Assembly (NCBI GenBank): GCA_943788935.1
Contig: CALSSE010000010.1
Span: 248,001 to 312,000, forward strand
DNA: 64,000 nt
From: an uncultured bacterium
GTDB taxonomy: Bacteria > Myxococcota_A > Bradymonadia > UBA7976 > VGTA01
Direction of reading: 5' to 3'
Shown here: one piece after another, positions 47,555-56,187 of the stretch
Numbering within the stretch: the first letter of the stretch is position 1
How the letters are laid out: each line of letters starts with the position of its first letter
Made by a program: the position numbers and the translations under genes
Notes under the pieces: model-generated
Told to the model about the DNA's origin: nothing
Seen by the model: only the letters and a program-made list of their open reading frames with translations
Database searches by the model: none

Positions 47555-48205
47555 GTTGAGTATGGCGGCTCGAAAACATAAAGCCCCGGCGCAAAAACTC
47601 CCTAATACAACACCTATCAAATGACTGGTGATATCTACCTCTGAGCTGAAGTCATTAAAAGCGATCACCCATGGAGCGATGAAGAGTGCGCTCTTGATGC
47701 TCCATGATTGAGTCAATGGAGACATGACTAAGCTGATTGTGACCCATGAGAGGAAAGCTAAGGTTGCACCAGAGAGACCAATCGACCAGCTGTCCACTCC
47801 TATGAGAACTCTTAGCACACTGATCAAAGCGGCCATCAGATAAACTATGCTCCCCAAAAATAAGGAGAGACGAGTTAAACTTTGATGCTGTATATTGAGA
47901 TTGAGGGACAGCTGAACATCTTCTTGAGAAAAGAGAATAAGATATGTGAACCATAAGAGGAGGCCATTACCGCAGAGATGATAAATATCGAGGTGAAGAA
48001 GTGGCCCTGTAAAGATGCGCCACAACTGATAGATACTCATCTTCCCCGCTGGGGTGAGGGCCCCAAATGACTTTGCCCACTCAACCTGATCGATGAAGTC
48101 AGCTCGATGAGAGATCGCCCAAGCTGTGTACAGAGTCGATAAGCTCATAGTGATGACCATCGCTCCTAGAGACTTCACAAAAGCATGTTTTAGAGAGATT
48201 ATCAC
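47528..48205 (-). CDS. Rhomboid-family intramembrane serine protease
   Basis: Six or so hydrophobic segments. WRIFTGPLLHLDIYHLCGNGLLLWF matches the rhomboid TM2 HxxxN-type region, SIGLSGATLAFLSW supplies the GxSG catalytic Ser, and DITSHLIGVVLG the catalytic His. Expected in the inner membrane, cleaving helices of substrate proteins. GTG start at 48205. Length 225, near the family's minimum. Convergent with the phosphomevalonate kinase, sharing 27 bases. Confidence 0.85.
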   Translation of the reverse strand: MIISLKHAFVKSLGAMVITMSLSTLYTAWAISHRADFIDQVEWAKSFGALTPAGKMSIYQLWRIFTGPLLHLDIYHLCGNGLLLWFTYLILFSQEDVQLSLNLNIQHQSLTRLSLFLGSIVYLMAALISVLRVLIGVDSWSIGLSGATLAFLSWVTISLVMSPLTQSWSIKSALFIAPWVIAFNDFSSEVDITSHLIGVVLGSFCAGALCFRAAILNSASEPKDL

Positions 48206-48350
48206 AACCGAGACCTTGCCAACATGAAGGAGCGTGACTACACTATATATTCTCTAATCAGTATATACATTCTTTGCAAAGCTCTCTCCTCCTTAATGAG
48301 GATCAGATCACGTTCACAAGAGACGCAGATAAAAGATTAAGGAAACTAAG

Positions 48351-48674
48351 ATGATCACCCTAACAGATAACGCGGCGAAGAAGGTACATCAACTCATAGA
48401 GTCTCGAGATCAACCGACGGTTGGTTTACGAGTTGGAGTAAGAGGAGGAGGCTGCTCAGGGTTCTCTTACTTCTTAGAATTTGCTGAGGCACAGTCTGAT
48501 GCTGATAGAGAACTTGACTGCCATGGAGTGAAGCTCTTAGTAGACCGGAAGAGCTACCTTTATCTCATGGGAACAGAGGTAGACTATGTGGACCGTCTCA
48601 CCGAGTCAGGGTTTAAATTTACTAACCCGAACGCGAAACGAACGTGTGGTTGTGGTGAAAGTTTCAGTGTTTAG
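48351..48674 (+). CDS. IscA/SufA/ErpA-type iron-sulfur assembly protein
   Basis: 107-residue A-type carrier. The three Cys ligands are present: GGGCSGF (Cys35) and CGCG (Cys99, Cys101), with VGLRVGVRGGG and DRLTESGFKFTNPNAKRTCGCGESF around them. It would accept and deliver Fe-S clusters in the cytoplasm. ATG start with AAGGAAAC upstream. It heads the HscB-like and HscA-like pair (70-base gap), mirroring isc operons that run iscA-hscB-hscA. No iscR, iscS, iscU or fdx is present. Confidence 0.9.
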   Translation: MITLTDNAAKKVHQLIESRDQPTVGLRVGVRGGGCSGFSYFLEFAEAQSDADRELDCHGVKLLVDRKSYLYLMGTEVDYVDRLTESGFKFTNPNAKRTCGCGESFSV

Positions 48675-48744
48675 TTGTACGAGGTGAACGGTCAATAAAA
48701 GCGAAGCGCGCTTATGGCTGTACGAGAGGAGATCGTAACCATCT

Positions 48745-49497
48745 ATGAGCGTGAATGTAGAGGAACAAGGAGCGTCATCCACTCAGTCATCGCTCTCAGA
48801 GGGCGCTAATGGTCTTCGAGAGAGCGGGAAGTCTACAGCTGATCCATTGAGAGGTACTTGCGACTCCTGTGGCGAAGTACGAGAGACTATTATTCAGTGT
48901 TTGTACTGTGGTGACCGACATCTTATTACTGAAGCGCTCTCCCCCTATGAGAGATTAAGATTGGTCCCAAACCCCCTCTTCTCTGAAGAAGAGGTACAAG
49001 CCGCTAAAGAAGCATTACTATTGGTTTTTCATCCCTTAAGAGCCTCAAGGCTGAACGCCAAATGGTCTCTGAGACAACGCGCGCTAATCTGTAGAGATGC
49101 CGATACATTGAGCTCAATCACCGGGGCGCTTAATACTTATGTAGATTATTTGCTCACTGAAGAGCGCATAAAAGATAAGTCCAAAGAGGCCACTCTCGAC
49201 TCCTCTGAATACCAAGGAGCCGCTCAAGACTCTCCAGACAGCTACCTCAACACCTTTCTCCTTGAAACTGCGCAAGAAGAGCTCAGTGAGTATGATGGTT
49301 ATCAAGAAAGAGAGCGACTCCTCAATAGAGTCTCAAGAGAATTATTATGTGAAGGGAGGAGGGTAGGTAATGCGCTATTGCAGAGGCCCATATCTCTCGC
49401 TCAACTGCGAGCGCTTAGCCAATCTATTAAAATAATGGGAGATTGGGAGCGGTGGTTAAGTGAGCGTCGTCATCACTCTTTGGGTTGGAGATCATGA
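48745..49497 (+). CDS. Degenerate HscB-like (J-domain) protein with zinc ribbon
   Basis: Cys39, 42, 52 and 55 form a CxxC...CxxC ribbon as on eukaryotic HSCB. Then YERLRLVPNPLFSEEEVQAAKEALLLVFHP and a helix-rich segment follow the J-domain layout, but the canonical HPD is HPL (residues 96-98), so stimulation of Hsp70 ATPase is unlikely. The C-terminal helices (about 165-240) resemble the HscB cargo-binding end. Position between IscA and the HscA-like gene, overlapping the latter by one base, supports the assignment. This is remote homology, read from order and pattern. Confidence 0.68.
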   Translation: MSVNVEEQGASSTQSSLSEGANGLRESGKSTADPLRGTCDSCGEVRETIIQCLYCGDRHLITEALSPYERLRLVPNPLFSEEEVQAAKEALLLVFHPLRASRLNAKWSLRQRALICRDADTLSSITGALNTYVDYLLTEERIKDKSKEATLDSSEYQGAAQDSPDSYLNTFLLETAQEELSEYDGYQERERLLNRVSRELLCEGRRVGNALLQRPISLAQLRALSQSIKIMGDWERWLSERRHHSLGWRS

Positions 49498-51053
49498 TGG
49501 AGCGCAGACCTGATGCTAGAGGGCAGTTTGAAGTCGCTGAGGACACCGAGGCTCATCAGTGGCGATCAGTTGATATAGGACATCACTCTCTACGATGGGT
49601 TGACCGTGAACACCAGCTGCATAAGCCTCAACGGGATCACGAGGAGGGAAAGAGATCCTCGTCTGAGGCCCCCCCTCCTATCTCGCAACGACTGACCTTG
49701 GATCGATTAGCTTTATGCGAGCTAGAATCAATCAGTCAAAGCTCGCTCTCCAAGAGTTTAGGTCGAGAAGCGCCGTTTAGTAAATGGATCAACTTAGACC
49801 ATCTCTCGTCTTCTCCGTTTTTGGGCGCGATGTCGTTGATTGATCGACGAGACAATCAGCTGTGGGTAAACACCCAAGATGGCGAGTATAAACCTCACAC
49901 GATCTTCTCTAATTGGCTTAATGATATTTTATCTCCAACAGTCACCATTGGAGAAGCGCGACCCTTATCAACTCATGGACTGATTTGGCTGACATCACCA
50001 AGCCGACTACCCTCGGTCACTTCTATGGTGTATCGTTGTTTATCTGAGCTACCTTACGCGAATGGTGCTTCACTTAATAGCGCGATCGCTACTTTGATCG
50101 GGGTTGAGAGGAGACAAGGAGAGGAGCTTAAACGTGGTATTTGGGGGGTCTTAGATATTGGAGAGAGCCAAGGAGCCTGGAGTCTAGTCGAGGTCTCTCA
50201 ATCACATATTATCAATCATAGTCGATTTCGTGTCCTTAAAAGTTATGGTCGTAGCCTCATTGGCGAGAGAGGACTTCGGAGAGCCCTTTTAAACCAACAT
50301 CTCACCACTGCAGGATGCTCTTGGACTGAGCTTAACCATGACTCTCGGCGCGAATGGTTAGAATTTGTCTCTTTACAAGCGGACACATTGATGCGACGAG
50401 TTTGGCCTAGATTCATTCGCGAAGTGAGTACGATGAGCCCCTCAGCTGTTCAAATAAGTGCTGAAGACTTAGAGTTATTTCACCGTTATCATCGAGGAAG
50501 CTATCAAGCGGTTATGGATTGGGTTCACCACAGTCTAGAGAGCTGTCATATTGGCCCTGAAGCCCTCCGAGGGATCTATGTAACGGGTAAGCATGGTTTG
50601 GGTATCAGCGTCCCCCTCAAGAGAGGCCTCAGCGCCGTTAATATTAAGATCACTCCTCCTCATATTGAGCTGGAGGGAGCGCAGGCTTATGTACAGAGCG
50701 CTCTTTATCAATCGGGATGCGGATATCATATTGAAGATGTGAGCGCCTTCGCTTTAGTTCTATTAGATGAGCATGAGCAGCTATCAAAGGTTATCTTCTC
50801 CGAGCAAACAGCGCTGCCGGGGGTCTTTGATATCGAAGTCGGACCTACACAAGGCAAGGTCAGCTTGTGGCTCTCAAGCTACGGAGATTGCGAGGAAAAG
50901 ATCGCTGATCATCCACCAATTCCCGAGAACCGTCGGCTACGAGTCTACTACGAAGGCCCTCACCTCTTTGAATTAACATGGGTTGAGTCTAGGCCATCAT
51001 CGATGGACACCCATGATTCTCTATCAGAGCCTCATGAATGGAGATATACTTAA
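49497..51053 (+). CDS. Degenerate Hsp70/HscA-like protein without ATP-binding motifs
   Basis: Start at ATG 49497, 6 bases after GGAG and overlapping the previous stop. Hsp70 landmarks appear in order but altered: phosphate-1 loop SVDIGHHS (25-31, usual DLGTTNS), VGEA/GREAPF-like segment, phosphate-2 VLDIGESQGAW (219-227, usual DLGGGTFD), LIGERGLRRALL (254-265, usual LGGEDFD), LRGIYVTGKHGLG (357-369, usual VVLVGGSTR) and HIELEGAQAYVQSAL (389-403, usual DEAVAYGAA). The end has beta-rich sequence like the substrate domain. Length 518 is below HscA (about 616). Likely a non-hydrolysing Hsp70 fold. Inference from pattern, strengthened by the HscB-like neighbour. Confidence 0.68.
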   Translation: MERRPDARGQFEVAEDTEAHQWRSVDIGHHSLRWVDREHQLHKPQRDHEEGKRSSSEAPPPISQRLTLDRLALCELESISQSSLSKSLGREAPFSKWINLDHLSSSPFLGAMSLIDRRDNQLWVNTQDGEYKPHTIFSNWLNDILSPTVTIGEARPLSTHGLIWLTSPSRLPSVTSMVYRCLSELPYANGASLNSAIATLIGVERRQGEELKRGIWGVLDIGESQGAWSLVEVSQSHIINHSRFRVLKSYGRSLIGERGLRRALLNQHLTTAGCSWTELNHDSRREWLEFVSLQADTLMRRVWPRFIREVSTMSPSAVQISAEDLELFHRYHRGSYQAVMDWVHHSLESCHIGPEALRGIYVTGKHGLGISVPLKRGLSAVNIKITPPHIELEGAQAYVQSALYQSGCGYHIEDVSAFALVLLDEHEQLSKVIFSEQTALPGVFDIEVGPTQGKVSLWLSSYGDCEEKIADHPPIPENRRLRVYYEGPHLFELTWVESRPSSMDTHDSLSEPHEWRYT

Positions 51054-51096
51054 GTGATTTTGCTCAATGAACTATGCTGATGAAAGGGAGCGATTA

Positions 51097-51870
51097 ATGA
51101 GACCGCTTAAAGCAATGATGATCGGGCTTATCATCACAGGGTTCATCACTGCTTGCGGAGGAAGAATCCCTGCGCCGGCGAATTTTGTAACTGAACCTCT
51201 CTCTTATCATCAGGCGCTAAACCACAGAGCTAAACAGATCAAGTCTATCAGTGGAGAGCTCTCTGTCGAGATATGGGAAAGAGGAAAGCGTCTTTCGGTG
51301 AGACAATTGTTTGCGAGTCTTCCACCACAGAGGCTGCGTATGGACACTTTAACCCCTTTTGATCAGCCTCTAGCGACAGTCATTTTCAATGATGGTTTAC
51401 TCTCTTTACATGATCGAGAGGCGGGTCGATTTATGATGGGTGAGGCGAGTGTTAGCAACTTTGAGCGCTTAACCCGACTGCGCTTAAAGCCTTCTGACAT
51501 GAGCACACTCTTGGCGGGACAAATCCCTAGATTGCAAGATCAAGGTGGAGAGGTCATCTGGGATGAAGTGAGAGGGCGAGCGGTATTAGTCTTAAAGAGG
51601 GGCATTCAACGACAAGTCATCAGTTTTGATCAAAAGGACACGACCCCAAGAATGATGGCTTTGTATGAGTCAGAGGTCTTAATGGTTCGGGTACTGCTCG
51701 CTGACTACTCCCAAAGCGAACCCAAATTACCACGGCAGTTACGAGTAGAGATTCCGCAGGGAGAGATCAAGGTTAATACCACGCTAGTAGACTATACCTT
51801 GAATCCACGATTACCAGAGATTGCGTTCAAAATAGAGCCTCCGCCGGGTTTAGAAACTCAGTCGTTTTGA
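51097..51870 (+). CDS. LolB-like outer-membrane lipoprotein
   Basis: Start at ATG 51097 with AGGGAG 6 bases upstream (51067 is in frame but weaker). Signal ends GFITAC; Cys19. The body KQIKSISGELSVEIWERGKRLSVRQLFASLPPQRLRMDTLTPFDQPLATVIFNDG has the LolA/LolB-type half-barrel pattern of lipid-handling lipoproteins (also DUF4292-like). It would bind a lipid or lipoprotein in the periplasm. It follows the HscA-like gene by 43 bases and may be cotranscribed; a functional link to it is not evident. Confidence 0.75.
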   Translation: MRPLKAMMIGLIITGFITACGGRIPAPANFVTEPLSYHQALNHRAKQIKSISGELSVEIWERGKRLSVRQLFASLPPQRLRMDTLTPFDQPLATVIFNDGLLSLHDREAGRFMMGEASVSNFERLTRLRLKPSDMSTLLAGQIPRLQDQGGEVIWDEVRGRAVLVLKRGIQRQVISFDQKDTTPRMMALYESEVLMVRVLLADYSQSEPKLPRQLRVEIPQGEIKVNTTLVDYTLNPRLPEIAFKIEPPPGLETQSF

Positions 51871-51897
51871 TCGACCTATTTGAGAAGAAGGTGAGCG

Positions 51898-52593
51898 ATG
51901 GACTTAGAGTTAAATGAGGCACAAGTGAACTATGCGCAGGCGATTCTCGAATGTGGGATCATTGAGCTAGAACCATTACAAGAGTGGCTCGCTGGTTTAC
52001 AAGAAGTCCCCGGTGACCTAGGAGAAGCGCTTAGTGAGGCCCAGTTAGTCGATGAGTTTGAGTTGACAAATACGCTAGGTCGAGGGATAGGGCTAAGCGT
52101 CGCTAGCGAAATCGAGCTAGAGATGGACGCTGCACCACATCCTAAAATTCCCCGTGATGTCTGTGTAGAGCTCTTATGCATTCCCCTAAGTGATCAAGAC
52201 CTTAGCCCACTCCCGATCGCAGTGAGTAACCCATTTGATGACGTTGGTTTACAATATATTAGCGAGCTGGTTAATGGAGCCGAATTAAAGCTGAGTTTAG
52301 CCGCACCGAGTCATATCCGCGCTGAAATCAGCGCCTGCTATGGAACAGAGGAAGAGTGGAACGAGTACCTCGCCGAACAAGATCGGCATCAGCAACAGGA
52401 GATGCTCAATGAGCCCTCTCACTTGAACGAAGATTCTGCTGTCAATGAGTCTGTTCATCACCCCTCTGCAAGCACGGATGACTACTCAGCAGATGCTAAA
52501 GGGAGACCACAGTCTATTCCGGATTGGTCTAAGCACTGTCCGGATGGAGCGGAGCGGCTAGCGGCTCTAGAGAGTCTCATTCGAGGAGGTTAG
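51898..52593 (+). CDS. Stand-alone MshEN-type domain protein
   Basis: Two MshEN-like stretches typical of the N-terminus of type II/IV secretion or pilus ATPases: first the helical YAQAILECGIIELEPLQEWLAGLQEVPGDLGEALSEAQLVDEFELTNTLGRGIGL, then CVELLCIPLSDQDLSPLPIAVSNPFDDVGLQYISELVNGAELKLSLAAPSHIRAEISACYG. The domain is known to bind c-di-GMP in some members. No ATPase is attached; the C-terminus is an acidic, His-containing tail ending RLAALESLIRGG. ATG with AAGG upstream, 27 bases after the LolB-like gene. Possible regulator of pilus or secretion ATPases. Confidence 0.78.
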   Translation: MDLELNEAQVNYAQAILECGIIELEPLQEWLAGLQEVPGDLGEALSEAQLVDEFELTNTLGRGIGLSVASEIELEMDAAPHPKIPRDVCVELLCIPLSDQDLSPLPIAVSNPFDDVGLQYISELVNGAELKLSLAAPSHIRAEISACYGTEEEWNEYLAEQDRHQQQEMLNEPSHLNEDSAVNESVHHPSASTDDYSADAKGRPQSIPDWSKHCPDGAERLAALESLIRGG

Positions 52594-52599
52594 GGACCC

Positions 52600-53040
52600 T
52601 CAAGGCTGAGCGTTTATCCATTCGGTGATCCTCTGCCGCTGATCTCCTTGAAGAAAGATCAAGGCGTCTTCTCTCCATGCTCGACACCCCAAGCCCTTCC
52701 CTAGAGCTTTAGTTAAACGATCAACAGACTGCTCATTCGCAGACTTCACCGTCTGAAGAGTCGTCACCACCTTCCCTCCCCTTCCTCGTTTTAAGATCGC
52801 TGTCTTAACCACTCTCCGAGGACCAAGGGCGCTTAAGAGAGGATCTTGAGGAGACGATATCTCCCTGTCTGTCTCCCTGTCTGTCTCCCTGTCTATTTCT
52901 TGGCCCTTTTCCTCTTCAAGATGAGAGCCTAATGAAGCGAAGGCAGAGAGTTGACCCGCTAAGCCTCCACCATAAAAATCCTCATTCACTGCGCTCGATG
53001 ATACATTTACCTTTGAACTCTTCGACTTACGTTTCCCCAT
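52600..53040 (-). CDS. SUI1/eIF1-family (YciH-like) protein
   Basis: SUI1 domain at the C-terminal 85 residues: VKTAILKRGRGGKVVTTLQ, LTKALGKGLGCRA and LIFLQGDQRQRITEWI, as in eIF1 and bacterial YciH, which bind the 30S subunit and affect start-site choice. Start taken at ATG 53040 (MGKRKSKSSKV); longer frames overlap the neighbour. A basic head and an RETD repeat (DREI...) precede the domain. It is last in the minus-strand run from kdsA through DUF58. Confidence 0.85.
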   Translation of the reverse strand: MGKRKSKSSKVNVSSSAVNEDFYGGGLAGQLSAFASLGSHLEEEKGQEIDRETDRETDREISSPQDPLLSALGPRRVVKTAILKRGRGGKVVTTLQTVKSANEQSVDRLTKALGKGLGCRAWREDALIFLQGDQRQRITEWINAQP

Positions 53041-53054
53041 GACATACTCTCTCT

Positions 53055-54027
53055 CTATTTGAGCGCTCTGATCAGCCTCTGTAAACATTGATCTATGGAT
53101 TGTTCTGTCACTTCGAAAGAGAGCCACTGTGAATGATGATATGTACTGAGGAGTCGCTCTTGAGTAGAGCGATGCTCTCTTAAGAGATACAGAGCTTCTT
53201 CTGCCTCTGCTTTAGTCAACGGAGGACGCCCTGTTGAGTGACGTTGATCGACCTCGGGAGAGCAAAGCGTGATGCCTATCGGAGGTTGATCGACTTCTTG
53301 CTCTGTGAGACAGACATAGATAACTCGCTGAAGACGTCCAATAGCGCCAGCGAGCTGCTCCTCACTGTTGAGGAGGCTCTCTTTATCCTGTGGCTGTGCT
53401 TCAGATAAGTCAGAGCGCAGTGGACCCCATTCATGAGTGGCCACGACGCCATCAGTGATATACACGAGAGTAGATGAGGCGCTCAGACGATTGAGGGTGG
53501 CTCGGCGAAGAGAGGGGTCGCCACTCCCACCTTGGGGAGGCTTAATCAAACTCGACCATATAAGAGGTAAGTCTTCAAGATGAGTGATTAAAGGACTCTC
53601 CTTCAATGAATATTGATGATCGTAGATCAGCTTTACTCTGTGGCCTGCGCGGAGGGCGCCTACACAGACCCGAGCCCCGAGCTCTTTGGCATAAGTCCAC
53701 CGCTCTCCTGCGATCATTGAGGTTGTTCCATCGAGGAGTAGGCATAAGTCCCCCCGCATTGGTAGATCGAAGAGCTTCACCATTAGCTCCCCTCGATTGA
53801 GATATGTTTTCCAATGAATATGCCGTGTGGAGTCTCCCTCTCGATAGGGCTTAAGCTCACTAAAGCTCTCACACCCCAAGACCGAGAGTATTCTCGTTGA
53901 CCTCCCCCCCCTCTCTGATCTGACTAGATAGCTCTATAGGAGGAGTATTCTTAATCGCATTCCAAGAGGGTGATGGTGAGTCAGAGGGCGTTCGCCGAGA
54001 CCACCAACCGAGAAAGCGCTGCTTCAT
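53055..54027 (-). pseudogene. DUF58-family protein gene with one frameshift
   Basis: The continuous frame (from TTG 53879) begins mid-protein at LGCESFSELKPYREGDSTRHIHWKTYLNRGELMVK, the DUF58 signature. In the next frame an ATG at 54027 (1 base after the moxR stop) opens MKQRFLGWWSRR and continues to an 8-base C/G run at 53904-53911. Removing one base there joins the halves and gives 972 bases, a 323-residue product. DUF58 proteins normally partner a MoxR ATPase and a VWA-containing protein. Disruption is either real or a sequencing error. Confidence 0.85.
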
Positions 54028-54028
54028 C

Positions 54029-55032
54029 TTATCGTGACGCTCTCAAGAGCTCTGCGATCACATCATCAGGTCTCACCCCGCTCGATCGAGCAGCCCAATG
54101 TAACCGTAGGCGGTGGCGTAGAGAAGGCATCACACAACGCTCAAGATCTTCCATATTCGCCACTAATCGTCCGTATAGAGCGGCATGAATTTGAGTCGCT
54201 CTATAGAGGTCTCTCGCCGCTCTTGGGCTGAGTCCATCCGCGAGCTCATTAGAGACAGAAGCAGGTGCCTCATCAGGGCGAGACCCGATGATGATCTTTA
54301 GCAGTCTTGACCGTACTCTCGGGCTGAGGGGGATTTGAGCGCTCGCTTGGGGACCACATCCTAAGCTGCTGAGCATCAGTGAGAGGAGCGAGCTCCCTAA
54401 GGGCCTCTTGTGGATTAAAGTCAAGGAGTCCCTCGAGAGTTTCTTTATTCGGATGTGGGGTTAGAGTTTTGAAGAAAAATCTATCCGCTTGCGCCTCGGG
54501 TAGAGGATATGTCCCCTCATGATCAAGTGGGTTTTGAGTGGCGACCACGATAAATGGTTTCGGTAGATGTTGGCGTTTCCCTTCTATACTCACCTGCCCC
54601 TCTCCCATCGCTTCGAGGAGCGCAGATTGTGTCCTCGGGGGTAGCGCGGTTGATTTCATCGGCAAAGAAGATTTGAGTAAAGATTGGGCCCTCTCTAAAG
54701 ATGAGTTCAGGGCCATTAAGCCCTTGAGTGAGCTGTGCCCCACCAATGATATCGCTAGGCATGAGCTCAGGCGTGCATTGAATCCGCTTCATTTCTAGAC
54801 CCGAAACTTGAGCGATTGTTTTGAGCGTAAAGGTCTTCCCAACCCCAGGAGGTCCCTCGAGTAATATGTGTCCATGGGCGAGAAGTGCGATGACACATTC
54901 AGTGAGCATCTCTCTCTGACCTAGCACCACTTTATCCATGGTTTCAAGCAAGAGATTCCCTCGCTCTGAGATCTGACTGAGGGCTTGTTTTAATGACTGA
55001 CTAGAGTTGACCGCAGCAGGCTCCTCTCTCAT
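54029..55032 (-). pseudogene. MoxR-family AAA+ ATPase gene with two frameshifts
   Basis: The product is spread over three frames. Frame one (from ATG 55032) has ILLEGPPGVGKTFTLKTIA (Walker A) and [14 protein letters not shown] (Walker B); frame two has [41 protein letters not shown]; frame three has PRAARDLYRATQ and RHRLRLHWAARSSGVRPDDVIAELL. The breaks fall at a 5-base (54637-54641) and a 4-base (54349-54352) G/C run. Removing one base at each restores 1002 bases (333 residues), the right length for MoxR. The tandem start cassette lies just upstream. Confidence 0.9.
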
Positions 55033-55080
55033 GCTTTTAGCTCCTCTCTCATGCTTTTAGCTCCTCTCTCATACTTTTAG
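55021..55080 (-). promoter_or_regulatory. Three tandem 20-bp Shine-Dalgarno/ATG cassettes ahead of moxR
   Basis: Read on the minus strand, ctaaaagcatgagagaggag occurs three times back to back (the distal copy has one change). Each copy contains an ATG and each ATG has a purine-rich ribosome site 8 bases upstream. ATGs lie at 55072, 55052 and 55032. The first two open 7-codon ORFs (MREELKA) whose TGA overlaps the next ATG; the third starts moxR. The 20-base period puts the ATGs in three different frames. Confidence 0.88.
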
Positions 55081-55089
55081 CTCCTATGC

Positions 55090-56187
55090 TTAGTCACCAA
55101 GGGAGCCCGTAAGTAATGGGAGCGCTGTCGCTCTCATATGTGGCGGAAATTGACTCATATTGATTTGACGACTAACGCCAAAATGAACGCTGAAGTCTTC
55201 AATGAGTAGAGCAGATGTAGAGCGTTGTAATCGACTTGAATCTTTCGATCTTCCCCTCTCTCTTGATTTTTGCTTCAGGGTAATCGCTCGATCCTTACTG
55301 ACACGAATGGTCGCCTGATCTCCGCTGACCACACCACCCACTTGAGATTGTCGACGTTTCACCAGCATCGCTGAGTCATCACCGAGCTCTGTTGAGCTTA
55401 CATCTGCTAGATTCTTTTCACTCTGAGGCTGTGTTGCGATCTCTTCCTGAGATAGCACCTCACCGCTTCGTGTATCTTTGAGGCTGACTCTCTCTTTCGG
55501 AAGAGCAGTGTCCCTCGCCGTCTGCTCTTGAGTCTCTTTGAGTGAGCGCTTAAGAGCCTTATCAATCCCTTGGGGAATGCTCTTGACGACACTCTCTCCC
55601 TCTTCTTTATCGATCTCTTTCCTCTCCTCATTAAGCCTGAGGGCTACGGAGAGTGAACCACTCGAGTCACCCCATGATGTATTGGTCGCCTCAATCACCA
55701 TGGGCAATAGAGTCACCCATATCACAAGTGAACCAATGAGATAGTCTTTGGGGAGTGGAGGGCATAAACTAAGAATAAGGGATTTCAGAGGATATAATCG
55801 CTCACATAGTAAATGAGTCATTAACACTCTGCTCTCTTTGTGAGACTCTAAAAGGCACGCGACACCGGATAGAGCTCCTGCATCTCTCCTGTCTAAAGCC
55901 CCTCGCTCGATTAAGTGACTCTCCAAGACATCAAAGAGGATATAGTCGACTCGAGCTGCTCGAGATCTCTGCCAGCTAACTGATAAGTGAGAAATGAGGC
56001 CGATCACACCTAAAAGGGGCCAACTCCAATGAAACTGCTCAGGGGCAAGACGTTTTATGGTAGCCAAGATGACAACCATCACTCCGCTAGAGAGGGAAAA
56101 CCTCAATAACCACCAACGCGCATGAGTGTATAAGCGATAGCGACGAAGTGTCTGATGTAGCTCAACGGTAGCAACATCACTCTTCAT
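55090..56187 (-). CDS. Membrane protein with basic/acidic cytoplasmic middle, unknown
   Basis: Start at ATG 56187, overlapping the stop of the upstream gene in an ATGA; the longer reading from 56235 is less likely. Hydrophobic segments at about residues 28-46, 55-72 and 148-165, then a long charged, Ser/Lys/Glu-rich region (residues 180-330) and a C-terminal segment (LIEDFSVHFGVSRQINMSQFPPHMRATALPLLT). Family not recognised. It is the gene before moxR (stop 18 bases before the first mini-ORF) and so belongs to the MoxR/DUF58 group. Confidence 0.7.
   Translation of the reverse strand: MKSDVATVELHQTLRRYRLYTHARWWLLRFSLSSGVMVVILATIKRLAPEQFHWSWPLLGVIGLISHLSVSWQRSRAARVDYILFDVLESHLIERGALDRRDAGALSGVACLLESHKESRVLMTHLLCERLYPLKSLILSLCPPLPKDYLIGSLVIWVTLLPMVIEATNTSWGDSSGSLSVALRLNEERKEIDKEEGESVVKSIPQGIDKALKRSLKETQEQTARDTALPKERVSLKDTRSGEVLSQEEIATQPQSEKNLADVSSTELGDDSAMLVKRRQSQVGGVVSGDQATIRVSKDRAITLKQKSRERGRSKDSSRLQRSTSALLIEDFSVHFGVSRQINMSQFPPHMRATALPLLTGSLGD

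Noticed and set aside
53904..54641. Programmed ribosomal frameshifting in moxR/DUF58
   Set aside because: Three events would be needed in two adjacent genes, with no obvious slippery heptamer and stem; indels in homopolymers are simpler.
54029..55032. Three separate small proteins in the moxR region
   Set aside because: The pieces match consecutive parts of one MoxR protein, with breaks at homopolymers; they are better read as one broken gene.
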